From assembly GCA_005223375.1 (NCBI GenBank), contig RXOD01006048.1, positions 1 to 11,485 on the forward strand: a DNA stretch of 11,485 nucleotides, written 5' to 3'. Positions 1-8,282 of this stretch are shown piece after piece; position 1 is the first letter of the stretch; each line of letters starts with the position of its first letter. Under the pieces are notes generated by a model that saw only the letters and a program-made list of their open reading frames with translations, made no database searches and was not told where the DNA came from. A program made the translations under genes and the position numbers. Source of the DNA: Amoebophrya sp. AT5.2 (lineage: Eukaryota; Sar; Dinophyceae; Syndiniales; Amoebophryaceae).

Positions 1-414
1 TCCGCGCGCTCTAGTACGTAGTTCTCCACCATATTAATTTCAACTTCAACCACCTGCCCCCCAAAACATTCATAAAGTATGTCTTCGATGTCCGTACAGC
101 TTTTCGAACCCGGAGGTTGTGTACGACGACGACCCTCCCATTCAGGTAGTTTGATAAAAATTTCAATTTAATTATAATAGTACTAACACCAAGATGGTCT
201 TGGTCGCGCGCGTCCAGTCAACACAGGCCGAGTGAAAGCGGTTTTTGAGTGCGTGCGCGTGGGTGCTGATGCTTGGTTTTGGTTTCATAAATAAAAGTAA
301 TACCTTCTTCTCTCTGTGCTACCCTCTTGTAGGGAGTAGTTGTGGGTGTGGGAGCCGTCAAGTTAGTAGTTGTAGTGTCCGTTCCTCCTATCTAAAAATC
401 CTTATCGCATACAG
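1..414. other. Gene-free left edge and 3' flank of the F-box-like gene
   Basis: I see no supported gene here. The stretch lies downstream of the stop codon of the minus-strand gene that ends at 415, so part of it is probably that gene's 3' untranslated region. A plus-strand open frame begins near 245 and runs into the gene, but it is mostly antisense to it and has no coding character of its own. The sequence is AT-richer around 150-190 and 285-300 than inside the neighbouring gene. Confidence 0.5.
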
Positions 415-2016
415 CTACGGGGTCAGAACTGTGACTGTCTCGAACGGATTAGCGTTAGTTTGCCGCCGAGCATCGTCCGTGTGCGCAGCTACGTCCACGT
501 ACAGCCGACTGTACGGAACCTCCAATAATAGCATGTCCTGCCCATCTGGCAGTCGCGTAGCGCCTTCCGGAGTGAGGCACCACCCGCCCGACGGCACATG
601 CTCGTCAGATACAATCAATTCGGGCACCGGTTCCCCGACCTGCCAGAAGGGCGACGGTCCCGCATAGCTTTGCTGCTGTTCTATCGTCCAAGGCAATGCC
701 GGCAGCGGAAATCGGACCAGATAGCCCCCTTCCCCCCGGTGGTTGCCCGGCCTCGGCGGCAGACCCTTGATCGTGCCGGGTGGCAGGAACTCCACTACCT
801 CTCCAGTCCGCTCGGCGTTCGCGTACCCCTCAAGGTAACTGGACCATCGCAAAAAGAACGGCTCAGATTCGGTTTCAGCAAGGGATTCGCCCGACCAGTA
901 CGAGTATTCTTCAAATTGATGCGAACCTGTGCCCAGAAAGTCCGTCCCATGCGCTGCCCACGGCTTGATGCGAACCTGGGCCCCCGACCGCAGCCGTAGA
1001 CTCCATCGAAGCTGTAGCTGAGGGTTTCTTAGCCGCCCGAGCAACGTCCCGAAAAGCGGCGCAGGACTCGACCAACCGTCTCCCACCCTGCTGCGGATCA
1101 GCAAGCTTGTTGCATCGCATAGACGCCGAAAAGCAGCCCGCTGGTGATGATAATGCTCCAACAAGCGAAGGCCATTGCTGTCCCAACCCGACCCGCCCGC
1201 CAGGAAGATATTCTCCAGAGAAGGCCGCCCGCGAGAAGATATTCTCGATAGAATGCCGTTTTCATGATACTCGAACCGAATTAAATCAGGCGCTTGTTGA
1301 AGTGCCCTCGACCACGTGTCATATTTGTTCCTCACAGTGGCCCACGCGTCGTCCGCGAAAGCGGCAAGAATTCCCAACACGTCAAGCCGGTCCAGCAGCG
1401 TCGACGTGCCCTGCCCGATTCGGGTCGCTCGCACGTCACCAGGACCCAGGTTGACGCTGAAAGCCGCTACTCTTTGCAGAACTTCTTCCGGTAGTTCTTG
1501 AAGACTAAGCGATCTAGTATTCGTTCTCGTGCGTGGCCGCGGTTCTTCGGTCCGGGGCTGTAAAAATATATCCTCGCCGATCCACTGTGACTCCCCGCGT
1601 CCAGAGTTTACGATGCCGACGGCGTGGTTTTCAAGCTCCGCCAGGCGAGGGTGCTCGTGATCGACCATGGCGTGGCCAGAGCCTGGGCGCCCGGTGCGGA
1701 AAATCCCGGCATCACTGTTCACTATGCCGACACTGCGCTCGAGTTCCCCCACGCGAGGATGGTTATCAGCAACCATGGCGTGCCCCGACCACAGTCGCCC
1801 GGGCCGAAACGCCGGACGATCGGACAGACGAAGGCCCGACATAAACGCAGTAAGTCCATCCTCGTCGACGGCAGGTGGGTGGACGCGAGGGGCAGCAGCT
1901 GTCGCCGTCGCCACAATATGTCGGTCGTGTCGGACTGCTGGAAAGATGTCACCAGTTGAAGTCACACCAGTCGTGACCAAAAAGCACCAAGAACCTCGGA
2001 GCGAGGTCATCTTCAT
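415..2016 (-). CDS. F-box-like protein with tandem 36-residue repeat, 533 aa
   Basis: This is a single uninterrupted frame of 533 codons, the longest on either strand in the region. The only domain I can suggest is an F-box-like motif at residues 172-186 (SLQELPEEVLQRVAAF). It has the typical L-x-x-LP-x-E-x-L pattern, followed by DV and by a hydrophobic helix around 208-222. F-box proteins recruit substrates to SCF ubiquitin ligases through Skp1, so that role is possible here but not shown. Residues 70-105 and 106-141 are a tandem duplication; both copies share GHAMV, HPR, ELE and VGIVNS. Residues 330-533 are rich in Trp, Pro and Arg and match no family I recognise. The start could be Met1 or Met3. 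A TATAAA lies about 33 nt upstream of Met1 on the minus strand. An upstream exon cannot be excluded. I am fairly sure it is coding and unsure of the function. Confidence 0.6.
   Translation of the reverse strand: MKMTSLRGSWCFLVTTGVTSTGDIFPAVRHDRHIVATATAAAPRVHPPAVDEDGLTAFMSGLRLSDRPAFRPGRLWSGHAMVADNHPRVGELERSVGIVNSDAGIFRTGRPGSGHAMVDHEHPRLAELENHAVGIVNSGRGESQWIGEDIFLQPRTEEPRPRTRTNTRSLSLQELPEEVLQRVAAFSVNLGPGDVRATRIGQGTSTLLDRLDVLGILAAFADDAWATVRNKYDTWSRALQQAPDLIRFEYHENGILSRISSRGRPSLENIFLAGGSGWDSNGLRLLEHYHHQRAAFRRLCDATSLLIRSRVGDGWSSPAPLFGTLLGRLRNPQLQLRWSLRLRSGAQVRIKPWAAHGTDFLGTGSHQFEEYSYWSGESLAETESEPFFLRWSSYLEGYANAERTGEVVEFLPPGTIKGLPPRPGNHRGEGGYLVRFPLPALPWTIEQQQSYAGPSPFWQVGEPVPELIVSDEHVPSGGWCLTPEGATRLPDGQDMLLLEVPYSRLYVDVAAHTDDARRQTNANPFETVTVLTP
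1594..1809 (-). repeat. In-frame tandem duplication, two ~108-bp units
   Basis: Two adjacent units, about 1702-1809 and 1594-1701, encode related 36-residue segments within the F-box-like protein. Nucleotide similarity is visible as well as protein similarity: 'ccatggcgtg' and 'atgccgac' occur in both. The second unit has one extra residue before VGIVNS. This suggests a fairly old in-frame duplication that stayed under coding constraint. Confidence 0.7.
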
Positions 2017-2048
2017 TCTGACTGTGACTGTTCCTGTTCGAAGTGGGG

Positions 2049-2054
2049 TTTATA
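2049..2054 (-). promoter_or_regulatory. TATA-like element upstream of the F-box-like gene
   Basis: On the minus strand the sequence reads TATAAA, about 33 nt before the first ATG at 2016. The position suits a core promoter element with a short leader. A chance match is quite possible in an AT-rich spacer, and dinoflagellate genes usually lack TATA boxes. Confidence 0.2.
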
Positions 2055-2220
2055 GCCAATTGAGTGGTCTAGGTCTAACGCTGTTGAAGCTCGTTTCGAG
2101 TGCTAGGGGAGCAGTTGCAAGGACGAAGTCAGAGGGATGGCATGTATTAAGTGTTGCTGTTGTAACCGTAAGGGTCGTTCGTGGCACAGTCGGTAGGAAG
2201 TCTCCACCGATAAGAATTGC

Positions 2221-2239
2221 TCGTTCTCGTTCTCGTTCT
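2221..2239. repeat. TCGTTC hexamer microsatellite
   Basis: Three consecutive copies of TCGTTC, followed by a partial unit, lie in the spacer upstream of the F-box-like gene. Confidence 0.8.
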
Positions 2240-2777
2240 TAAGTTTAGGTGCTACTGCTAGCAGGAGACTCAATTATGACGCTGACGGAAGAGGTGGCTG
2301 TAGAAGCTGTTCCTGGCATCAAGTCTTTTCGATGGTAAACGTGAGGGGGCTCTCTCCTCTTTCAAAGAAATATGGATCTTGCGAAGGGTCCGACCGCGAT
2401 CTTCGGACGACTAGGATCGTGGGATCTTTGTGCACAACGTCAAGGGCCGGTGTTGATCATGATCTTCTAAAAATTTGTCACTTGTTAACGTAACCGATTG
2501 CGTTGAGTAACAGTAAGTAGGTCTTCAGTACTATAACTTCCCATGATCATCCTCGTCATTCATCATCAAGCCGCGACGAGAATCCGACTCGCTTTATTCG
2601 CGGCAGCTGGTGTCGGACTCTGAATTTCATCCGATTCTTTTGCGAACATGCACCGCGTCTTCAGGCTTCCCACCAGAATCAGCTGCTGGATCCATCCACT
2701 CGCCCAAGTTGTTCAGTGTTGATCTCGCGAGGATTTCGAATCATAAACGTAATCGTATTTACAACAGCCTCGAGTCC

Positions 2778-5700
2778 TCATGTAGTCTCCAGCACTGCCC
2801 AGCCCCCGCTGCTGCTGTCCCCGCTGAGTCGTAGTTCCCTCTGGTGCCACTTCTTCACTTCTGGCCGGTGCGCGATGGAGAAGAAGGTGATTTTACCGTT
2901 GTCGGCGAGCAGCTTGTACAGGTTCTCCTGCACGTCCTGACTCACCGCGGACGTGGCCTCGTCCAGAGCACAAAACGCCGGCTCGTGGAAGAGGAGGCGC
3001 GCGAACGACAGTTTTTGTCTTTCCCCCCCCGACAGCATGCTGTTCCAGTCTTCCCGCTGCTCGTGAAGCACGTGCAGGTGCGACTCGAGCCCGACGTCGG
3101 TGAGGAGACCGATAATGCGCTCTGTTCGATCATCGATTCACACTCAGTAGTTTTGTCGACTTTAAGTAGGTATACGAGGGGACCCGATCATGGGGATCGA
3201 TGTCGATGACATCTTGTTCACCTTCAGATGAAATATCTAGTGATGTGCGTGTGGAGGCTTGTCTTAGTCTTTGTCCGAAAGAACTTGAATTACACATCAG
3301 CACCTAGTGTTAGTGAAGAGAACAACAAATGGAAAGAGTAAATACGTTCCGCCTTCTCGTTTGTTTTTTCCCTCCTTCGCGGGTACCACACGTTGTCCGC
3401 CAGCGACCCCACGCAGATGTAGGGATTTTGCGGCAGCCAGAAGATCTGTGGGCGCTTGTGCTGGCCGTGCAGCAGCTCGTATTTGGAGGGCTGTGTTGTT
3501 GTAGACTCTACTTCGTGCCCTTGATGATGCTGGTGACCACCATGAAGGTGATCTACTGCATCATCATGTTCCTCGTCATGGTGTCCATGATCTCCCAGGG
3601 CTTCCGCGAACGTTTCGTACACAAACGACCCAACCGCGGCTATTCCCCGCAAAAACCGCCTGCCGGGCGCGTCGTGCTTGATCCGATAGTTTTGGTAAGA
3701 AGTGCCGACTCGATTGGCCGCAAGCGATGATCCCGCGTCGATGATACGCGTCACCGTGCGCCGCCGGCCGTAGATGTCAACGCCCGCCGACGCGGTCGTC
3801 GGCGCCGTAGAGGACATCGCGTGGTTTGGGGACATCGCGGTCGTCGACGTGGACACCAACACCTGTCCGAAGTGCGGTCGCCACAGCCCGCTCAGCGTGC
3901 GGAACAAACTCGTCTTGCCGCACCCGTTCGGGCCGGAAACAAGGACGTTGCAGCCCTTCCGCACCATCAGATTCAGGTTCCGCACCAGCAACCGGTCGTC
4001 GGGCGTGTAGATCGTGATATTGGAAAACCGGATGAACTCCGTGGACGTGGCGAGGTGCAGGTGGAATTTCCGCTTCTCGAGGTTCAGCTGCCGCTCGCTC
4101 TTGCTCTCCTTGTCAGGGGAGGGGTCACGGTTGGATGAGGGCGAGACGGTGGCGGCGCCGTCGTCGTTGCCAACATCGGACCCCGAGGCAGACGAGGACC
4201 ACGCTACCGGCTGAGCCGATGGAAGTCGGGGCTTGCTGGTGCCCACCGCTGCTGCGGAAGGAGCGGACGCCCCTCCGAAGACCTGGGTCAGGGGCGCTCC
4301 GGGCCGCGTAGCTACCGTAGCTGTCGTTCCGCTTGCGGCGAGGCCGCGAAAGCCGTTACCTGACGCACCGCCGAAGGCCGGCGGGAGGGCTACGTTCGGG
4401 GTGAAGCCGAACTTGCGCGGCGTCGCCCCGCCCGAGTTCGGCTTCACTCCGAACGTGGCCCTTCCTCCGTCGTCGGCCGTCAGCATCGAAGCGACGGACG
4501 ACGTCGCGCTCGCAAACCCGGAAGACGAGGAACCGGCCGCAACGACCCCTCCTCCACCTACGCCGATCGTGAATGCAGCGGCCGCGCCGAACGGGGTCTG
4601 CGCTTGCTTCACGCCGAACTTTTGCTGCTGCGTCAGCTGCTGTCGATCTGCGGTACCGATCGCTGAAGTACCGACGCCTCCCCCGAAAAGCTTCCCCGCC
4701 TCCGAAACCCGCGGGGCTGGCACTGCCAGAATCCCCGCGGAGGTGTGCACCTCGCGGAACTGACTGCTGTCGATTGTTTTTTCGTAGCCGTTGTTCGTGA
4801 GCTCATTATTCCGGCCGATAGCGTTCGCGATAGCGTTCATCCGGGTCAGGCCAATCACGTCCTGCGAGTCGTCCGTAGTGAAGGACTCGTACCGCTTCAG
4901 GCGGGGAACTAGGGTCTTCTCCACTCCAGCTGTAGAAGTGGACGTGGCTCCTGAACCTCCGGAGGTCGCGCCCCTGGCTTTCGCCATCGCCGCCTTGCGC
5001 TTCGAGCGGTTCGCCTTGCCGCCCTGAAAGTTTTCCCGGAGGAAGTCCCAGCCGGCCGACGTGAGGAACCGCGCAAAACTGGTCTTCCGATTGATGTTCT
5101 TAAGGGACGAATATTTCTCTTCACGACCTGGTGCACTAGTGGGGTGGGGGTGGGGCAGCAGCGAACTTCCGCCGGCAACCACCGTCAGCTGCTTGTTGTT
5201 TTCGGAGTCATTATCATCCCCGCGCGCGACATCATAGTCGGCCACCTCCGGGCAGTGGTCCAGGATTTCCGTGACCCGGATCGTGTATCCGTAGATTGTG
5301 TGCAGTTTGTTCACGGCCAGTATCAGTTCTCCGATCGCTCCCGCCGCGTGCCGGATCAGGCTGTCCGCCGTCCGGTGCCTGGCGATCACGTCTGTCTTTG
5401 TGAGTTCTCCCTTCCGAAACTGCACCATCAGCGGATAACTAATCGCCGCCATGCCGATGATGCTCGCGCAGTACTTCACGCTCCACTGATCCAATAAATT
5501 CTGGCGGAACTTGGCCCACGCGAGCGCGGACTTGAAGTGCAGCAGTTGATTTAATTTCTCGTCCAACACGGCGTGTTCGCGGGACTCGCCCTGCAAGAAT
5601 GCGATCTCCTCGGCGTACACCCGCACGCGCTGGTGCGCGTTCGAAAAATTAGACTGCAGGTTCTGCTCCGCGGCCTTCAGCCGCGAGAAGGGCGGCTTCT

Positions 5701-6991
5701 GGAAGCTCAAAAACCCCGCGTTCAGGAGGAAATAACCGTACAGAAGCAGCGGGGACTCCAGGCCGAGCGTTTGGAAGAGAGAGTTTGTGGACAGCAAAAC
5801 GTCGAGCAACGGCTTCACAGTGTGCCCGTACAGATGCACCAGCTCGTGCGCGAACAGCCCCACGTCCTCTGAAATACGCTTGTCGGCGTTGAAGGGCGGC
5901 AGCTTGTTCGACGTGCTGGTGTTGGAAGAAGGAGCGGCAGTGGAAGAAGCTGCTGCAGCTCCGTCGGCTGGCTGTGCGCCGGCGCGTGGGGAGGAGGGAC
6001 TAGAAGCTGTTGCTCGCCCGGGAACTGTTGGAGCAACTACTCCCGCAGCAGCCTGCGCAGAAAGTAGAACGCCTCCAGCGGCAGGAGCCGACGTCGAGTT
6101 TATACTAGTTCCCGCATCATTGTGACGAGTGTTCTTGAGAGAAACCGCACTCGACGGCGCTTCCTCGGTTTCTCGGCTTCCTTCTCGCGCCGCGTTGAGC
6201 GCTGGGCTGAGTGCGGGGTTTTTGCTCAGGTAGTAGTAGCTGCGGTTCGAGAGGTAGAGGTCGTGGACGCGGTTGGTGGTCTTCTCCAGAATGCTCTCGG
6301 ACAGGTACTCCTCGCACCACTTCAGCACCGAGTTCACCCACGCGGACAGCCCGCCGTAGACCAAAAAGGACTTGCAGCTGTACGAGACGAAGTTTTCCCA
6401 GTTGCCCTGGATCACGAGGGCGGTCGCGTCCCCGTACAGCTGTGAGATCTTGATGCTCATCCAGGAGCGGAGGAAGAGAAACACCCCGTGCACGGAGAAC
6501 CAGACCGCCTGCTTCGGGCCGATGGCAATTCTCAGAAGTGCGATCAAGCGGGAGAAGTCGGACTGGTCAGATTGCGGGGAGCGAGCGAAAACATCAGGGG
6601 TGGCGGGCGCCTTTATTGGCTGGGGTGCAGCGTCTCGCTGAGGCTCCTCGGCGGCCGCTGTTTCCGGCTGATGCTTTTCGTCTTTGTCTGCGGGCGGGCC
6701 CGACTCCTTCCACGACCCCCGACGTCCACCTTCTTCGACCCCCCCGACCTCCCCGCTACCCCTACCACGACGGGAGAAGATCAAGGCTTTCAGCTTCTTG
6801 AACAGCAAAAAACTGAGGAGCGGCGACGTCGGCAGAGGACTCGAGATGGAAAGGTTGTAGCCGGTGGCCTGGCGGACCAGTTCCTTATACATCCGCAAAA
6901 AACGCAAGCGGAAGTACAAACACGCCACGAAGTTTGCCGCGCAACTAACCAAAAACAACCGCACCGGCGTCGCGGTCCGCAGGAGCTTCAT
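2778..6991 (-). CDS. ABCD-type half ABC transporter, two exons, 1329 aa
   Basis: Exon 1 is 6991-3346 and exon 2 is 3121-2778; a canonical GT-AG intron lies between them and the join is in phase (codon 1216). The protein has an ABC_membrane_2-type membrane domain followed by one NBD. Membrane segments lie near residues 12-27, 162-175, 205-221, 414-429 and 509-524. The ABCD EAA-like loop is AEEIAFLQGE at about 460. The NBD has Walker A GPNGCGKT (1020-1027), Q-loop Gln1188, signature LSGGERQ (1245-1251), Walker B AFCALDE (1264-1270) and H-loop His1300, all intact. ABCD half-transporters dimerise and move acyl-CoAs into peroxisomes, or cobalamin out of lysosomes (ABCD4). The QKLSFARLLF stretch reminds me of ABCD4, but this does not settle the substrate. 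Family members are about 600-750 aa; this one carries large inserts at about 261-366, 586-985 and 1045-1175. I chose the ATG at 6991 over 7078 because the extra 29 residues include a translated TG microsatellite. Confidence 0.87.
3122..3345 (-). other. Canonical GT-AG intron of the ABC transporter
   Basis: On the minus strand the intron starts GTATTT at 3345 and ends GAACAG at 3122. Without splicing, the first reading frame hits a stop shortly after the Q-loop, and the signature motif lies in another frame. With splicing, codon 1216 becomes CAG and the NBD is continuous (NEKAEQRIIGLLTDVGL). The tetramer GAAC occurs directly before the donor and again just before the final AG. Confidence 0.85.
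4360..4483. repeat. 124-bp imperfect palindrome within the transporter ORF
   Basis: The arms at about 4360-4412 and 4436-4483 are reverse complements around a 23-nt loop. The inner 33 bp pair with only four mismatches, which I counted by eye; the outer parts pair less well but share CTGACG at the ends. On the coding strand the two arms give FGFTPN and FGVKPN in the low-complexity insert of the ABC transporter. The frame stays open through the whole structure. Confidence 0.8.
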
Positions 6992-7762
6992 TTTCGGCGC
7001 TGCGATGCCGAGTGCGAGTGGAGATGTGATGTGTGTGTGCGTGTGTGTGTGTGCGTCTGGATCTAGAAAGAGCTGCAAGACGAGGATGCGTATACTAAAT
7101 CAGGCATCAGTATGTTTTTATCGCGTGGTGGTGCGACCGTTCCTTCATAGTCTATGGTCATCATGGTCATGGTTCTGTGGCTATGTAGTATCCTCTCGTT
7201 TACAAGTGGAGTTATGGGCGCACTGTGCAGGGCACAGAGAACAATTGCGCTTCGGCCTCCCGCAGCTGAGGCACCAATAAACGCGAAAAGTAGGGGGGTG
7301 CTCGTTTGTCTATAATTCTGTGTCTTCCAAGAAACCTGGTTGAGGCTGCTCCCTCTCCGACAATTCTACTGCCTCAAGAACGAAACAACCGAGTGTGTGC
7401 CTGCGCCTGGTCGCGGGGTCGTCATGGCAAAACAAACGATCGCTAAGTGCAGCATGTTGTTAACCGATAACCGCGAAAGGTGCCTCCCAAAACCGAAACA
7501 AAAAACCCCTGACCGACGGACCGGATGCGAAAATCTCTGCATAAGGTTCTTGACATCAACTACCACTGCACCACCAGGCAGACTCACAAACAATCCTCTT
7601 CAAGAATAAAAGTGCTTCGTACTTTGCAGCTCTGAACATGAGTGACGAAGCAGGCAGCCAGATGCTCAATCGTCGATAGAGATCGAGCCTGTCCGTGCAG
7701 TTGTCGTGCGCGAGGTCGAGGCAGTGTTCCCTCCTCGTTCTCCTGTTTTCTTCGCATCGAAG
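6992..7762. other. Spacer between transporter and mitochondrial-type protein genes
   Basis: It holds the transporter's upstream region, including the TG microsatellite, and the 3' flank of the minus-strand gene that ends at 7763. Open frames occur on both strands (for example minus 7366-7593), but none shows a recognisable domain, a plausible targeting signal or supported splice sites. I see no supported gene. Confidence 0.5.
7028..7057. repeat. TG dinucleotide microsatellite
   Basis: A near-perfect TG run just upstream of the chosen transporter start codon. Read on the minus strand it would encode His-Thr repeats in the longer 5' open frame. That argues it is leader sequence rather than protein. 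Confidence 0.9.
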
Positions 7763-8218
7763 TCATTTTGGTCGCGGTTTTTCCAAAAGCTTCTCCAGGA
7801 GTCCCCGCACTTGGGGCACGATTTTTTTGTGCCTCGGATCCCGCGGCCATGGTGCGGATTGGCTGCGCATGCGGATGTCTTTTCGTTTGTTTTTGTACCG
7901 GGGCCGCAGAAACACCAGCCCATCTTCTCCTACATTTTCTGCGAGGACCTCCGCGTCTATAGTTGCACACGAAGCACCAGATGCCACATGCAGCTGCCAC
8001 AAACAGGCAGCAATGAATCCCGGCGCGGCCGCAGTGGAGGAGAGACTCTGTTGTGGATAATTTGTAGTTCCGAGAGTTCGGAACCCCTCCCGAAGCGTGT
8101 CTTTGCCGTAATAGCAGGATCGGATTCGCGCGCTAGCGTTACGCACCAGACCTCGCAAAAAACTGTGCGCCGGCGCACGACGACCAAGCAGTTGCTGCAG
8201 CGAGAGCGACATTCTCAT
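7763..8218 (-). CDS. Small basic protein with mitochondrial-type presequence, 151 aa
   Basis: I do not recognise the family. The first 38 residues (MRMSLSLQQLLGRRA, then LRGLVRNASARIRSCYY) are rich in Arg, Ser, Ala and Leu and have no acidic residue, which is the usual look of a mitochondrial matrix presequence. The middle has a mildly hydrophobic stretch near 70-85. The C-terminal third is strongly basic (RPRYKNKRKDIRMR, then DPRHKKIVPQVRGLLEKLLEK), as in many mitoribosomal or nucleic-acid-binding proteins; that role is only a guess. The start is ATG 8218 or the ATG two codons later. The frame stays open upstream to about 8310 without another ATG, so an upstream coding exon is possible and would clash with the plus-strand gene proposed at 8283. 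Competing frames on both strands lack such a targeting signal. Confidence 0.5.
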   Translation of the reverse strand: MRMSLSLQQLLGRRAPAHSFLRGLVRNASARIRSCYYGKDTLREGFRTLGTTNYPQQSLSSTAAAPGFIAACLWQLHVASGASCATIDAEVLAENVGEDGLVFLRPRYKNKRKDIRMRSQSAPWPRDPRHKKIVPQVRGLLEKLLEKPRPK

Positions 8219-8282
8219 ATCAGTTTCAGGTACAACTTCAACGCCAGTCTTGCTCTTGTTCGGCTCTAGTCTAGGGATATTG
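8219..8282. promoter_or_regulatory. Possible short divergent promoter region
   Basis: If the start codons at 8218 (minus) and 8283 (plus) are right, these 64 bp separate two divergently transcribed genes and would hold both 5' leaders. No TATA-like or other recognisable element is visible. The call rests only on the gene arrangement. Confidence 0.2.

Larger units (their letters stand above)
2017..2777. other. Intergenic spacer between the F-box-like and ABC transporter genes
   Basis: This 761-bp stretch separates two minus-strand genes. It should hold the transporter's 3' end and the F-box-like gene's promoter. I see no gene with good support. A 38-codon minus-strand open frame at 2627-2740 (containing NNLGEWMDPAADSGG) reads like protein but has no start codon. 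It could be a small additional exon or chance. Three copies of a TCGTTC hexamer lie at 2221-2238. Confidence 0.5.

Noticed and set aside
3163..3297. 45-codon open frame inside the transporter intron (DVIDIDPHDRVPSY region)
   Set aside because: It would be an extra exon only if a canonical, in-phase intron were ignored; the ABCD family does not require extra sequence there.
4233..4763. Long plus-strand open frame (176 codons) opposite the transporter
   Set aside because: It is antisense to a high-GC coding region and is Pro/Ala-rich low complexity; the minus frame belongs to a gene with clear ABC motifs on both sides.
6992..7078. 29-residue N-terminal extension of the transporter from an upstream ATG
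   Set aside because: It is largely a translated TG microsatellite (His-Thr repeats); the ATG at 6991 directly precedes the likely first membrane segment.
7555..7600. tRNA-like D-arm sequence on the minus strand (GGTGGTGCAGTGGTAG)
   Set aside because: I could not find a pairing acceptor stem, anticodon stem or T-arm at the required spacing, so it is probably chance.
7584..8000. Minus-strand Cys-containing frames (CFVCNY; SCPKCG) suggesting a zinc-binding protein
   Set aside because: The Cys pairs fall in two different frames and do not form one motif; both frames are alternative readings of the 151-aa gene region.
7706..8269. Plus-strand open frame of 187 codons
   Set aside because: It overlaps the minus-strand gene at 7763-8218, shows no domain and has an unconvincing composition; the minus strand has a presequence-like start. 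I treat it as a shadow, though neither strand has a database-level family match.
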